64,000 nt of DNA from Rhodococcus sp. SBT000017 (GTDB lineage: Bacteria; Actinomycetota; Actinomycetes; Mycobacteriales; Mycobacteriaceae): contig NZ_REFU01000002.1 of assembly GCF_003688915.1 (NCBI RefSeq), positions 310,001-374,000 of the forward strand. Direction: 5' to 3'. The position numbers and the translations under genes are program-made. Under the pieces are notes generated by a model. It was not told where the DNA came from. It ran no database searches and saw only the letters and a program-made list of their open reading frames with translations. Positions 51,912 through 61,600 of this stretch are shown piece after piece. How positions within the stretch are numbered: the stretch's first letter is position 1; each line of letters opens with the position of its first letter.

Positions 51912-52525
51912 GTGCTCTCCTGGTTCCGATCCGTCAGCGTCGTGTGCTGTGCGGAAATGTCGTGCGGCCACGGGAGATCGCCGCTGTCGATACGTTCGAT
52001 GTATCGGGTCAACCAGCTCACCTCCGCGGACTGCATATGGTGGAGGTAATCGATTCCGGCCCAATAGATTTCGGAGACCTTCCGGTCTGCGGCAAGCTGC
52101 TGGTAGCCGGCCAGCTCCGCGATATCCTCGGCCAGGTCTTCGATGCGGCCGCGCAGATGGGCGACAGCCTCGGACGCCGACAGGTTGTGCATCTCGGAAA
52201 GACCGAGAACGAATTGCGGATACTCGCGCACCGGAGTTCGAAGAATCTCCGCAAGTCGATCGGTGAGCACTCGACGTCCAGCGGGCGTGATCTCGTAGGT
52301 CGTGCGTTCCGGACGGTTGCCACCGCGGTCCGTACCCACTTCGGTGACCAGCTCACGCTCGTGCAGCCTGGTCACCGCGTGATAGAGCGATCCGGGGCGG
52401 ATCTTGACGATGCGATCCTCTTTGCGCGACAACAGAAGTTGATACATCTCGTAGGGATGCATCGGACCTTCCGACAGCAAGGCGAGCACCGATACGCCCA
52501 GGGGATTGACCGCTCCATCCCGCAT
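51908..52525 (-). CDS. PadR-family transcriptional regulator
   Basis: A 205-residue PadR repressor. The winged helix starts LGVSVLALLSEGPMHPYEMYQLL (about 8-30) with the wing KIRPGSLYHAVTRLHERELVTE and GGNRPERTTYEITPAGRRVL. A longer C-terminal dimerisation domain (about 105-205) classes it with PadR-s2/Vir-type proteins. It is directly upstream of the efflux pump (ATGA overlap) and most likely represses the operon until a drug binds. I chose the ATG at 52525, behind a GGGGTGGGG-like purine run; the frame is open to 52648. Confidence 0.9.
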   Translation of the reverse strand: MRDGAVNPLGVSVLALLSEGPMHPYEMYQLLLSRKEDRIVKIRPGSLYHAVTRLHERELVTEVGTDRGGNRPERTTYEITPAGRRVLTDRLAEILRTPVREYPQFVLGLSEMHNLSASEAVAHLRGRIEDLAEDIAELAGYQQLAADRKVSEIYWAGIDYLHHMQSAEVSWLTRYIERIDSGDLPWPHDISAQHTTLTDRNQEST

Positions 52526-52555
52526 CGCCCCACCCCCGGTCTGATACTCCGCTCG

Positions 52556-52577
52556 AATTATTCCGACTGGAATATAT
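52556..52577. promoter_or_regulatory. candidate PadR operator
   Basis: An inverted repeat AATTATTCC-GACT-GGAATATAT (7 of 9 bases paired per arm) lies 30 bases upstream of the padR start in an otherwise GC-rich gap. Its AT-rich palindrome and place over the likely promoter make it a good autoregulatory operator candidate. Confidence 0.45.
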
Positions 52578-52686
52578 GGGTCCCGGCGAGTGCAAAGCAA
52601 CCCGGACAATCCTCCGACCTGCGGATCTATCGGACATACAACACACACAGGGCACCGACCGAGGTCGATGCCCTGTAAAACAGACG

Positions 52687-52726
52687 AAGGCCGGATACTC
52701 GGAATTTCTTCCGTGTATCCGGCCTT
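52687..52726 (-). terminator. terminator hairpin of the cold-shock gene
   Basis: A stem with 11 bp outside (52687-52697 with 52716-52726) and a further CGGAA/TTCCG inside, 74 bases beyond the cold-shock gene stop codon on the minus strand. On that strand it is followed after a few bases by TGTTTTAC, a weak T-tract. Confidence 0.65.
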
Positions 52727-52799
52727 GTCACCGAGTTTCTGGTGAAACTTACTTCGAGAAGTTCACTCCACCAGGAGAAGTCGGGTTACGAAGCTTGAA

Positions 52800-53003
52800 T
52801 CAGATGGCGCGGACGCCGGTAGCCTGGGGGCCCTTCTGACCCTGGCCCACCTCGAACTCCACGCGCTGGCCCTCGTCGAGCGACTTGAAGCCGCTACCCT
52901 GAATCTCCGAGTAATGAACGAAAACGTCCGGTCCGCCACCATCCTGCTCGATGAAGCCGAAGCCCTTTTCGCCGTTGAACCACTTCACACTGCCCTGCGT
53001 CAT
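52800..53003 (-). CDS. cspA: cold-shock protein (CspA family)
   Basis: A 67-residue single cold-shock domain protein that binds single-stranded RNA/DNA and unwinds RNA structures. RNP1 is KGFGFIEQ (about 13-20) and RNP2 VFVHYS (about 28-33). The Phe/His residues of both motifs are intact. The ATG at 53003 has AGAAGG eight bases upstream; the frame is open to 53072. About 70 bases separate the stop codon from a hairpin terminator. It is monocistronic and divergent from the acetyltransferase gene. Confidence 0.96.
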   Translation of the reverse strand: MTQGSVKWFNGEKGFGFIEQDGGGPDVFVHYSEIQGSGFKSLDEGQRVEFEVGQGQKGPQATGVRAI

Positions 53004-53176
53004 TCTGTAAACCTTCTGTAAGCGAGCTAGATCTTCACGTCGAAGCTCTAATCTCAAAAGTGAGTCTGCCATCTATCGGCGCTGAGCGAAACACCGGGGG
53101 CAAAAAAGTTCGAAAGATTGCTTTGGGACGGTGAAACCGAAACGTCGCCCAGCGCCTCTGTGGCTAGGGTTCAGAC

Positions 53177-53929
53177 GTGGATTTTCCCCTTCTCGATGCC
53201 GGCCCGTTCGATTCCCACCGACTCGACATCGTCCGCCTGGCCTGGTGTCGCCGGTTGCAGCTGGACGATCGCGCCCTCGACACCGACGCCGACCGCGTCG
53301 AACATGTCGGTGCCACCGAGGACATCACCGTGCTGCGACTGGCCGAGACCACCGTGATCGTCGGTCCGTCCTGGGCCGTCGAAGCATCACGCGCGATCGC
53401 CGGCCACGCCGGTACCGACCGAACCTGGATCTCGTTGCTGCTGGGTGACCGCTCGGAGCGCTACGAGATCGGCAGTCACATGCTGGCCTACGGCTCGGAC
53501 ATCGGCCACACCATCGACGTACACGACCCGCTGATCTCCCACGATGCGGAACACGCACGCAACCTCGCCGCGCACTGCAGTGACGCCGACGTCGCCGAAG
53601 CATTCGGCGAACCGGTCTCGCGACACTGGTTCACATTGCTCGGCGACGACCGACCGGCGGACTCGGCGCGCTCCCTCGCCTCGGCCGGCTACTCGGAAGA
53701 GCAACTGATCCTGGCCGACATGCGGGTCCTGACGGACCCGGACCATCGCCGACGGGGCCACGCCCAGGTGGTCGGCAGGTTGGCAACCAACGACGCCATC
53801 GACGACGGCCTGATTCCGCAGTGGCGATCGCGACCCGAGAACGCCAGTGCTCGACGCCTCGCCGCGCGGCTGGGTTACGTGGAGATCGGCGCGTGTCACA
53901 CCGCCGTACCGCGCGCTGATCGAGATTGA
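53177..53929 (+). CDS. GNAT-like acetyltransferase
   Basis: A 250-residue protein. The C-terminal ~100 residues have the GNAT layout: ADMRVLTDPDHRRRGHAQVVGRLA is the strand-loop-helix that binds acetyl-CoA (R-R-G-H in the R/QxxGxG/A position, near residues 193-198), followed by NASARRLAARLGYVEIGACH, a typical penultimate helix and strand. The N-terminal ~150 residues are not recognised. The GTG start at 53177 gives the conserved length. Substrate unknown. The upstream gap is shared with the divergent cspA gene. Confidence 0.78.
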   Translation: MDFPLLDAGPFDSHRLDIVRLAWCRRLQLDDRALDTDADRVEHVGATEDITVLRLAETTVIVGPSWAVEASRAIAGHAGTDRTWISLLLGDRSERYEIGSHMLAYGSDIGHTIDVHDPLISHDAEHARNLAAHCSDADVAEAFGEPVSRHWFTLLGDDRPADSARSLASAGYSEEQLILADMRVLTDPDHRRRGHAQVVGRLATNDAIDDGLIPQWRSRPENASARRLAARLGYVEIGACHTAVPRADRD

Positions 53930-53985
53930 GTCGGCTCCGAACTGGGTAGCGTCGACAGAACAGATCGATGCGAGGAGTGATCAAC

Positions 53986-55002
53986 ATGGCCGACGATGCC
54001 GCCTACGTGAAGCCGGGTAAGGAATTCAAGCGCGACACCAACTACATCCCGACGCGGATCACCGCCGACGGCCGGGACGGCTACCCGGTGGAGCCGGGAC
54101 GGTATCGACTGATCGCCGCGCGCGCCTGCCCGTGGGCCCATAGGTCCATCATCGTTCGTCGATTGCTCGGCCTCGAAGACGTGCTGTCGCTGGGTATTCC
54201 GGGACCGACCCACGACCCACGCAGCTGGAACTTTCAGGAAGAGCCGGGCGGCGTCGACTCGGTGCTGCAGATCCCGAGGTTGCAGGATGCGTACTTCGCC
54301 CGCTTCCCGGAGTACGAGCGCGGCATCACCGTCCCCGCCATCGTCGATGTTCCCACCGGCGAGGTCGTCACCAACGACTACCCGCAGATCACACTCGACC
54401 TGTCCACCGAGTGGACTCAGTACCACCGCGCCGGAGCCCCCGATCTGTACCCCGAGGCGCTGCGCGGCGAGATCGATGAGGTGGCCGATCTCGTGTTCCG
54501 AGACGTCAACAACGGCGTCTACCGCTGCGGATTCGCCGGCTCGCAAGAGGCGTACGACAAGGCCTACGATCAACTGTTCGACCGTCTCGACTGGCTCGTC
54601 GAACGCCTGTCCACGCAGCGCTACCTCGTCGGGGACCACATCACCGAGGCCGACGTGCGCCTGTTCACCACGCTCGTGCGCTTCGATCCGGTCTACCACG
54701 GCCACTTCAAGTGCAATCGAAGCAAGCTCAGCGAGATGCCGGTGCTGTGGAACTACGCACGCGACCTGTTCCAGACCCCCGGATTCGGCGACACCGTCGA
54801 CTTCGACCACATCAAGCGGCACTACTACGAGGTGCACACCGACATCAATCCGTCGGGCATCGTCCCCAAGGGCCCGGATCTGACCGGATGGCTCGAACCA
54901 CACGGCCGCGAATCCCTGGGAGGATCACCCTTCGGCGACGGCACCGCTCCCCCGCCGCCGAAGCCCGAGGAACTCGTTCCATCCGATCACTGGGTGCACT
55001 GA
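53986..55002 (+). CDS. glutathionyl-hydroquinone reductase-like GST (Xi class)
   Basis: A 338-residue Xi-class GST-like protein. The thioredoxin-fold N-terminal domain has the active-site Cys in ARACPWAHRS (about 47-56), and a C-terminal helical domain with TEADVRLFTTLVRFDPVYHGHFKCN (in part, about 225-250), the conserved Xi signature. These enzymes reduce glutathionyl hydroquinones; actinobacteria use mycothiol instead of glutathione, so the natural thiol is probably mycothiol (inference). I chose the ATG at 53986 with GGAG nine bases upstream. Tail ends PSDHWVH. The next gene follows by 29 bp. Confidence 0.9.
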   Translation: MADDAAYVKPGKEFKRDTNYIPTRITADGRDGYPVEPGRYRLIAARACPWAHRSIIVRRLLGLEDVLSLGIPGPTHDPRSWNFQEEPGGVDSVLQIPRLQDAYFARFPEYERGITVPAIVDVPTGEVVTNDYPQITLDLSTEWTQYHRAGAPDLYPEALRGEIDEVADLVFRDVNNGVYRCGFAGSQEAYDKAYDQLFDRLDWLVERLSTQRYLVGDHITEADVRLFTTLVRFDPVYHGHFKCNRSKLSEMPVLWNYARDLFQTPGFGDTVDFDHIKRHYYEVHTDINPSGIVPKGPDLTGWLEPHGRESLGGSPFGDGTAPPPPKPEELVPSDHWVH

Positions 55003-55031
55003 CTCACAACTCTCCAGAAGAAAGAGGACCG

Positions 55032-55751
55032 ATGGCCGGCAAGAAGGACGACGCACAGGTCGAGGTCGGGGGCGGAGGCAAGCTCGAACGCGCGCTGGTC
55101 AACATCCTCGACAACGCCAGCCGCCTCCAGGGACCCGCCGTCGACAAATACGTCGCGCACGTGCGTCGAGCACACCCGTACGACACCCCGGCACAGATCA
55201 TCGAACGCCTCGAGAAGCGATTCCTGCTCGCCGTCACCGGCAGCGGCTCGGCGGTGGGCGGTGCCGCGGCGATCCCGGGCGTCGGGACCGTCGCCTCGCT
55301 CGCCGCGGTGGGTGCCGAAACCGCGTTCTTCATCGAGTCCTCGGCGCTGCTGACACTCTCGGTCGCGTCCGTACACGGCATTCCCGTCCAGAACCACCAG
55401 CAACGACGCGCCCTGGTGCTGTCGGTTGCTCTTGGCGAATCGGGCATGCAGATCGTGCAACGAACCGTCGGCAAGACGGCCAAGAACTGGGGCCCGCTGA
55501 TCACCTCCCGCATCCCGGGCGGCTCGATGGCGACCATGAACAAGTCGCTGGTGAAGAAGTTCATCACCAAGTACCTCGCCAAGCGCAGCGCGCTGCTGGT
55601 CGGCAAGATGCTCCCCGCCGGAATCGGCGCAGCGATCGGCGGCGCGGGCAACCGTGCGGTCGGCAAGGGTGTCATCAAGAACGCCCGCGACGCATTCGGT
55701 CCGCCGCCTGCCCGATTCCCGGAGAACCGCATCATCGAACCGGACGCATGA
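55032..55751 (+). CDS. conserved membrane-associated protein, function unknown
   Basis: A 239-residue protein. A hydrophobic, Gly/Ala-rich stretch (about 70-115, AVTGSGSAVGGAAAIPGVGTVASLAAVGAETAFFIESSALLTL in pieces) and a second (about 195-215, LPAGIGAAIGGAGNRAVG) suggest membrane association. The middle has repeats of basic residues (KKFITKYLAKRSALLV). EcsC-like proteins share this composition, but I cannot assign the family with confidence. An AGAGGA ribosome site is five bases before the ATG at 55032, and the spacing to the GST gene suggests cotranscription. Confidence 0.72.
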   Translation: MAGKKDDAQVEVGGGGKLERALVNILDNASRLQGPAVDKYVAHVRRAHPYDTPAQIIERLEKRFLLAVTGSGSAVGGAAAIPGVGTVASLAAVGAETAFFIESSALLTLSVASVHGIPVQNHQQRRALVLSVALGESGMQIVQRTVGKTAKNWGPLITSRIPGGSMATMNKSLVKKFITKYLAKRSALLVGKMLPAGIGAAIGGAGNRAVGKGVIKNARDAFGPPPARFPENRIIEPDA

Positions 55752-55794
55752 GACCAGGCGGAATCTTCGCGAGTGGAACGCGTTGACTCAGAAC

Positions 55795-56634
55795 ATGACT
55801 TCCACACCTGAACTCGGCAAGTACGGCGTCTGGCGACTGCACTCGGCGTTCACCCCCGAACTGTCCCGGGCGATCGAATCCTTCGGCTACGGCACGATCT
55901 GGCTCGGCGGCTCACCGCCGGCGGACCTGACCACCACCGAGGAGATCCTCGACGCCACCGAGACGGTCGTCGTCGCCACCGGCATCGTCAACATCTGGTC
56001 GGACGCAGCGGCCGACGTCGCCACGTCGTATCACCGGTTGGAGAGCAAGCACCCGGGCCGTTTCGTCCTCGGAATCGGCGCGGGCCACCCGGAGGCGACA
56101 CAGGAATACACCAAGCCGTACGACGCTCTGGTGGCCTACCTCGACGCTCTCGACGAGGCCGGAGTCCCGGTGGAGCGACGCGTCCTCGCTGCTCTCGGCC
56201 CGAAGGTGCTCGCGCTGGCGGCCGACCGCACCGCAGGTGCGCATCCGTACCTGACCACCCCCGAGCACACCCGTGAAGCACGAGAGGCATTGGGACCGAA
56301 CAAGATCCTGGCACCCGAGCACAAGGTGGTCCTCGAGTCGGATCCGGAGAAGGCGCGCTCGATCGGGCGGCCACCGGTCAACAATCCGTACCTGCACCTG
56401 CGCAACTACACCAACAATCTGAACCGACTCGGCTACTCCGACGAGGAGATCGGCGACGGCGGCAGCGACCGACTGATCGACGCGTTGGTGGCGCACGGTA
56501 CCGCCGACGCGATCGCAGCACGATTGAACGAGCACATCGACGCAGGTGCATCGCACGTGACCCTGCACTCGCTGCCCGACCTGGCCGATCCGTTCGAGAC
56601 CTACCGAGAGATTGCCGCCGCGCTGCATCGCTGA
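55795..56634 (+). CDS. LLM-class F420-dependent oxidoreductase
   Basis: A 279-residue member of the luciferase-like monooxygenase superfamily of the MSMEG_4141/TIGR03620-like group that normally uses coenzyme F420 in actinobacteria. Features: YGTIWLGGSPP at strand 2, TVVVATGIVNIWSDAAADVATSYHRLE (beta-alpha), GIGAGHPEATQ (about 98-108) and YLTTPEHTREARE. An ATG at 55795 and a TTG at 55783 are both possible starts; the ATG is closer to the fold's start. Substrate unknown. It begins 43 bp after the upstream hypothetical gene. Confidence 0.82.
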   Translation: MTSTPELGKYGVWRLHSAFTPELSRAIESFGYGTIWLGGSPPADLTTTEEILDATETVVVATGIVNIWSDAAADVATSYHRLESKHPGRFVLGIGAGHPEATQEYTKPYDALVAYLDALDEAGVPVERRVLAALGPKVLALAADRTAGAHPYLTTPEHTREAREALGPNKILAPEHKVVLESDPEKARSIGRPPVNNPYLHLRNYTNNLNRLGYSDEEIGDGGSDRLIDALVAHGTADAIAARLNEHIDAGASHVTLHSLPDLADPFETYREIAAALHR

Positions 56635-56756
56635 CGCGGGAGGGCTCGCGCACGAGTGGCCGCACCGGATGTCGGTCGCACACCGTAGCCTCGAGTACCG
56701 GTTGCCCCGAGCAGCCGGTACTCGAGGTGACCAACGGCCAGGGGGATTGCGCACAG

Positions 56757-57800
56757 ATGACCAGCTATCCGGGAGCGGCGCTCGAAGCGCAGGCACTGAC
56801 CAAGCAATTCGGCACAGTTCACGCGGTCTCGGACCTGAGCTTCGTCGTTCCGCGCGGAACGGTCACCGGATTCCTCGGCCCCAACGGATCGGGCAAGACG
56901 ACGACGCTGCGCATGCTCCTCGGACTCGTCGCCCCCACCTCGGGTGTCGGCCTCGTCAACGGGGCTCCGTTCCGCGCTGCGACCCACCCGGCCCGCACGG
57001 TGGGAGCCGTCCTCGACTCGCTGAGCCTGCACCCCAAGCGCAGCGCTGCTCATCACCTGAAGATCTACACCGCCGCGATGGGCGTGCCGGACAGTCGCGC
57101 CCTCGACGTGCTGCACCTGGTCGGCCTCGGCGACGCCGCCGACCGCGCCGCGGGCGGCTTCTCCCTCGGGATGCGTCAGCGCCTGACGTTGGCGACGGCG
57201 CTGCTGGGAGATCCGGAAATCCTCGTGCTCGACGAACCCGCGAACGGTCTCGACCCCGAGGGAATCGCCTGGCTTCGCGACTTCCTGAAGGCATTCGCCG
57301 CGTCGGGGCGCACCGTGCTCGTATCGAGCCACATCCTGCGCGAGATCGAGCAGACCGTCGACAATCTGGTGATCGTCAGCGCAGGCGCACTCGTGTACCA
57401 GGGTTCCATCGCGCAACTGCGATCGACGCGTCCGAGCCGCGTCCTCGTGGCCGCATCGGACCCCGCGGCCTTGGCGTTGGCGTTGGCCTCGAATGGGTTC
57501 AACAACAGCCAACTGCTGCCCGACGGACGCATCGGCGTCGCCGGTACCGACGCGGCCACGATCGCCCGCATCGCGGCCGACGCCCAGGTGACGATCTTCG
57601 GGACCACCGGTGAACACGTCGACCTCGAGCAGGTGTTCCTGTCGATGACCGCGGGTCAGTACAACGCCGCACCCGTTCAGCAGAATCCGTACGGTTACGG
57701 CCCTCCGGGTCATCAGCAGGGTTACGGCCCACCGCCGGGGTACGGCCCTCCGCCGCAGAACTACGGTCCGCCACAGAACTGGAACGGGGGTCCGCGATGA
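56757..57800 (+). CDS. ABC-2 type exporter, ATP-binding protein with GYGPP-rich tail
   Basis: A 347-residue ATPase. Walker A GPNGSGKTTT (about 42-51), signature FSLGMRQRLTLATALLG (about 130-146, S-L-G-M-R instead of S-G-G-Q), Walker B LVLDEPANGLDPEGIAWL and H-loop SSHIL are present; the altered signature is common for ABC-2 drug/antigen exporters. After about residue 300 the chain is low-complexity, with repeats of GYGPP (Gly, Tyr, Pro, Gln), an unusual extension of unknown use. The GGGGGA ribosome site precedes the ATG at 56757. The permease gene follows by ATGA overlap. Confidence 0.9.
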   Translation: MTSYPGAALEAQALTKQFGTVHAVSDLSFVVPRGTVTGFLGPNGSGKTTTLRMLLGLVAPTSGVGLVNGAPFRAATHPARTVGAVLDSLSLHPKRSAAHHLKIYTAAMGVPDSRALDVLHLVGLGDAADRAAGGFSLGMRQRLTLATALLGDPEILVLDEPANGLDPEGIAWLRDFLKAFAASGRTVLVSSHILREIEQTVDNLVIVSAGALVYQGSIAQLRSTRPSRVLVAASDPAALALALASNGFNNSQLLPDGRIGVAGTDAATIARIAADAQVTIFGTTGEHVDLEQVFLSMTAGQYNAAPVQQNPYGYGPPGHQQGYGPPPGYGPPPQNYGPPQNWNGGPR

Positions 57801-58567
57801 ACGCGTTGCTCACGTCGGAGATCCGCAAGGTCACGACACTGAAGTTCTGGTGGGCTCTGGCGATCGCTCCGATCGTCGTCGGAGTGTTCGCGTCCGTCAT
57901 CACGTCGGTGATCGCGAATCAGCTGGGCGAATTCGAGGAGGACCTCGACATTTCCGGCGGGGTCGCCTCGATCGGCCTGTACGTCGCCGCCGGTGCCGCG
58001 ATTCTGTTCGCCGGCATCTTCGGTGCCGTCAACGCCGGAACCGAATTCCGCCACAAGACCATCACCACCAGCTTCCTGACGGCCCGCGGCCGCGACGGGG
58101 TGATCGCCGCCAAACTCATCGTCACTGCGCTGTTCGGCCTCGGATACGGCCTGGTGGTGCTGCTGGCCAGCTTGATCTGTCTGCTGATCTTCAACGAGCG
58201 GACAGTGCTGCTGGACGGCGCGTTCATCGGCGTGGTGGCATCGTGCCTCCTCGCAGTGGTGCTGTGGTCTATGATCGGTGCCGGCCTGGGTCTGCTGCTC
58301 AAATCTCCGACGTGGGCCGCGATCGTGCTCGTCGCCTGGCTGCCGTTCGGCGAGGGTCTCATCTCGTTGATCCTGTTCGGACTCGGGCTCGGATCGGTCG
58401 CCGTGGCGTTGCCGTCGAATCTGACTCTGCCGACCATGGCGGCGACTCAACTCGACGACGCGGGCGACCTGGCGTCGTGGCCGTGGGCACCGTTCGGACT
58501 CGCGCTGTGGGCCGCGATCCTCACCGGCGTCGGCTGGTTCCTGGCCCGTACCCGCGACATCGACTGA
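57797..58567 (+). CDS. ABC-2 type transporter permease
   Basis: A 256-residue membrane protein with six hydrophobic helices (about 18-38, 55-76, 102-128, 138-162, 170-190, 230-250) and the ABC-2 pattern of a TEFRHKTITTSFLTA loop after helix 2. It is the partner of the adjacent ATPase; the substrate, likely a lipid, peptide or drug, is unknown. Start fixed by the 4-bp overlap. Confidence 0.88.
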   Translation: MNALLTSEIRKVTTLKFWWALAIAPIVVGVFASVITSVIANQLGEFEEDLDISGGVASIGLYVAAGAAILFAGIFGAVNAGTEFRHKTITTSFLTARGRDGVIAAKLIVTALFGLGYGLVVLLASLICLLIFNERTVLLDGAFIGVVASCLLAVVLWSMIGAGLGLLLKSPTWAAIVLVAWLPFGEGLISLILFGLGLGSVAVALPSNLTLPTMAATQLDDAGDLASWPWAPFGLALWAAILTGVGWFLARTRDID

Positions 58568-58623
58568 CGTCGCTTCGTTCGCGGGCCGACCCTGTCGGTG
58601 GCCGGGTCTAGCGTGGTGAATCG

Positions 58624-61600
58624 ATGGCACACAGTAATGCGGTGAAAGACCGTGCAACGGCACCCCGACGCGGCTCGTCGACACTCGACAGCGCAGAACC
58701 CGCGTCGAGTACTCGGCGTGGGTGGATCAGACGTCTGATCGCGCAGTGCATGCTGCATCGACGCACCGCACTCGGAGCCTTGGGCGTGACGATGATCGCC
58801 GCGGTCATCGACATCTCGTTCCCGTTGCTCACCAGGGTCGCCATCGACGACGCGACCGCAGGCAGGGGCGAGAAGATCGCCACCGTCGCCGCCGCCATCG
58901 CACTGTTGGGTCTGGTGCGCTTCGCGTGCCAATTCGGTCGACGCATGCTCGCCGGCCGGCTCTCGATCGACGTCCAGCACGATCTGCGCCTCGACCTGCT
59001 CGCGTCACTGCAGCGGCTCGACGGGCGCAAACAGGACGAGATCCGTACCGGCCAGGTCGTGTCGAGATCGATCACCGACCTCCAACTGGTGCAGGGACTG
59101 CTGGCCATGGTGCCGCTGTCGGCGGGAGCCGTCCTGCAGTTCGTGCTGGCGCTGGCGGTGATGGCATATCTGTCGCCACTGCTCACCGTCGTCGCGGTAC
59201 TCATCGTTCCTGCGGTCGGCATCGTGGTCTATCGAATTCGGCCCACTCTCTTCGCGGCCACCTGGTCGGCGCAGCAACGCGCCGCCGATCTGGCGCAACA
59301 TGTCGAGGAGACGGTCACCGGCGTCCGAGTGGTGAAGGGCTTCGGACAGGAAGCCCGCGCGGTGGATCGCATCGAGACACTGGGTCGCACGCTGTTCGCC
59401 GAGCGCATGCGATCGGCCAAGATCAACTCGCGGTTCGCGCCGTCGATGGCCACCATTCCTCAACTCGGACTCGTCGGAGTCATCGCCCTCGGCGGCTATC
59501 TGGCCCTGGAGGGCCACATCACGATCGGCACGTTTTTGGCCTTCGCCACCTACGTCGCGACCCTGTCCGCCGTTACCCGCACCGTCTCGTCGGTGGTGAT
59601 CATGGCTCAGCTCTCCCGCGCGGCCGTCGAGCGCGTCTACGAGGTGGTCGATACCGAGCCGTCCGACCCGGAACCGACCGAGCCCGTCGCGTTGCCCGAT
59701 GGCCCGCTCGGAGTGCGCATCTCCGAGGTGACGTTCCGGTTCGAGCCCGAACGCGACGTGCTCACCGACCTGAACCTGACCGTCTCGCCCGGTGAAACGG
59801 TGGCCGTCGTCGGCCACGCGGGCTCGGGAAAGACCGCACTCGCACTCCTGCTCCCCCGCTTCTACCGCCCCGTTCGGGGACAGATCGCCCTGACGTCCGA
59901 CGGAACGTCCATCGATATCGACGACCTCGACTCGACGTCCCTGCGCGAGGCCGTCTCTCTGGTATTCGACGAGCCGTTCCTCTTCTCCGACACCATCGCC
60001 GCCAACATCGCCCTCGGCAGGCCCGACGCAACCGCGGAGGAGATCGAGCATGCGGCGCGGCTGGCGCAGGCCTCGAACTTCATCGACGCCTTGCCCGAGG
60101 GATACGACAGCCTCGTCGGTGAGCGCGGCCTCACCCTGTCCGGAGGCCAGCGCCAACGCATCGCGCTGGCCCGCGCTCTTCTCGTCGAGCCGCGCATTCT
60201 GATCCTGGACGACGCCACCTCCGCCGTGGATGCCGAGACCGAGGCCGCCATCTTCGACGCGTTGCGCGGCGTCCGCACACGCGCGACTCTCGTTCTCGCT
60301 CATCGCCGCTCGACTCTGACCCTGGCCGACCGCGTTGCCGTCCTCGACAACGGCCGCATCATCGACACCGGAACGGTCGACGAACTGGATCAGCGTTGTC
60401 CGTTGTTCCGGGCCCTCCTGGCCGGCGGAGACGGCGAGCCGAACGACGATCCCGGCGCGGAGCCGACCGTGGACCCATCCGCCGACACGCTCTGGCCCGA
60501 TACGTCTCCCGAGTCGACGGTCGCACCCGGCGCAGCCGCGGTACCCACGCCCGGAGGCGGAGGTGGTCACGGAACTGCGATGGCCGGGGCATTCGGCTCA
60601 TTGGCACCCACACCGGCCATCTCCCGGGCAGTCGCGGCCCTGCCGCCTGCGACCGAGGACCCGGGCACATCGGGATCCGAACTGCGTCGACCCGACCCCG
60701 AGTTCCGGCTGTCGAGACTGCTGAGCCCGGTGCGCTTGTTGCTGGCAGCGGTGGTGGTGCTCCTCGCGCTGGACTCACTGGCCTCGATCGCCTTCCCCTC
60801 CCTCGTTCGCTACGCCGTGGACAGCGGGGTGGCCAGTGGAGACTCGAACACCCTGTGGATCGCCACCTCGATCGGCGTCGTGTTGGCAGCGGTGAGTTGG
60901 TTCGTCGTCTGCTGGACGACGGTCATCACCGCGAGGGCAGGCGAGCGAGTGCTCTTCGGACTCCGGGTGCGCAGCTACGCGCACATTCAGCGGCTCGGCC
61001 TGGACTACTACGAACGCGAGCTGTCGGGTCGCATCATGACCCGAATGACCACCGACGTCGATGCGCTGTCTTCGTTCATCCAGACCGGAGCCTCGACCGC
61101 GGTGGTGAGCGTGCTGACCATCGTCGGCATCGCCGCCGCACTGCTCGTCACCGACCCGGCACTCGGACTGGTGGCGCTGGCGGTGGTGCCGCCCCTGGCC
61201 GTGGCCACCGTCATCTTCCGGCGCATCTCCTCGGCGGCGTACTCGACGTCCCGCGAGCGCATCTCGATCGTCAACGCCGACTTCCAGGAGAACGTCACCG
61301 GACTGCGCGCCGCACAGGCGTACCGGCGCGAGGAGTACGCCGCATCCCGGTTCGCCGAACGCTCCGACCGCTACCGGGCGAGCCGAATGCGATCGCAGAC
61401 CGCGATCTCGGTGTTCTTCCCCCTCATCACGTTGCTCTCCGACATCGCCCTCGCTGTCGTCGTGTTCGTCGGCGCACATCAGATCGCCACCGGCACCACC
61501 ACCGCGGGCACCCTCGTGGCGTTCGTGCTCTACCTCGGGCTGCTCTTCGGACCGATCCAGCAGCTCTCGCAGGTGTTCGACGGTTACCAGCAGGCGCGTG

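Noticed and set aside
57650..57790. Repeat-like DNA considered as a CRISPR or satellite
   Set aside because: It encodes the GYGPP tail in frame; the units are short, unequal and have no spacers.
59005..60570. 521-codon minus-strand frame opposite the fused ABC exporter
   Set aside because: Gly/Asp/Arg-rich antisense shadow; the plus strand holds complete NBD motifs.
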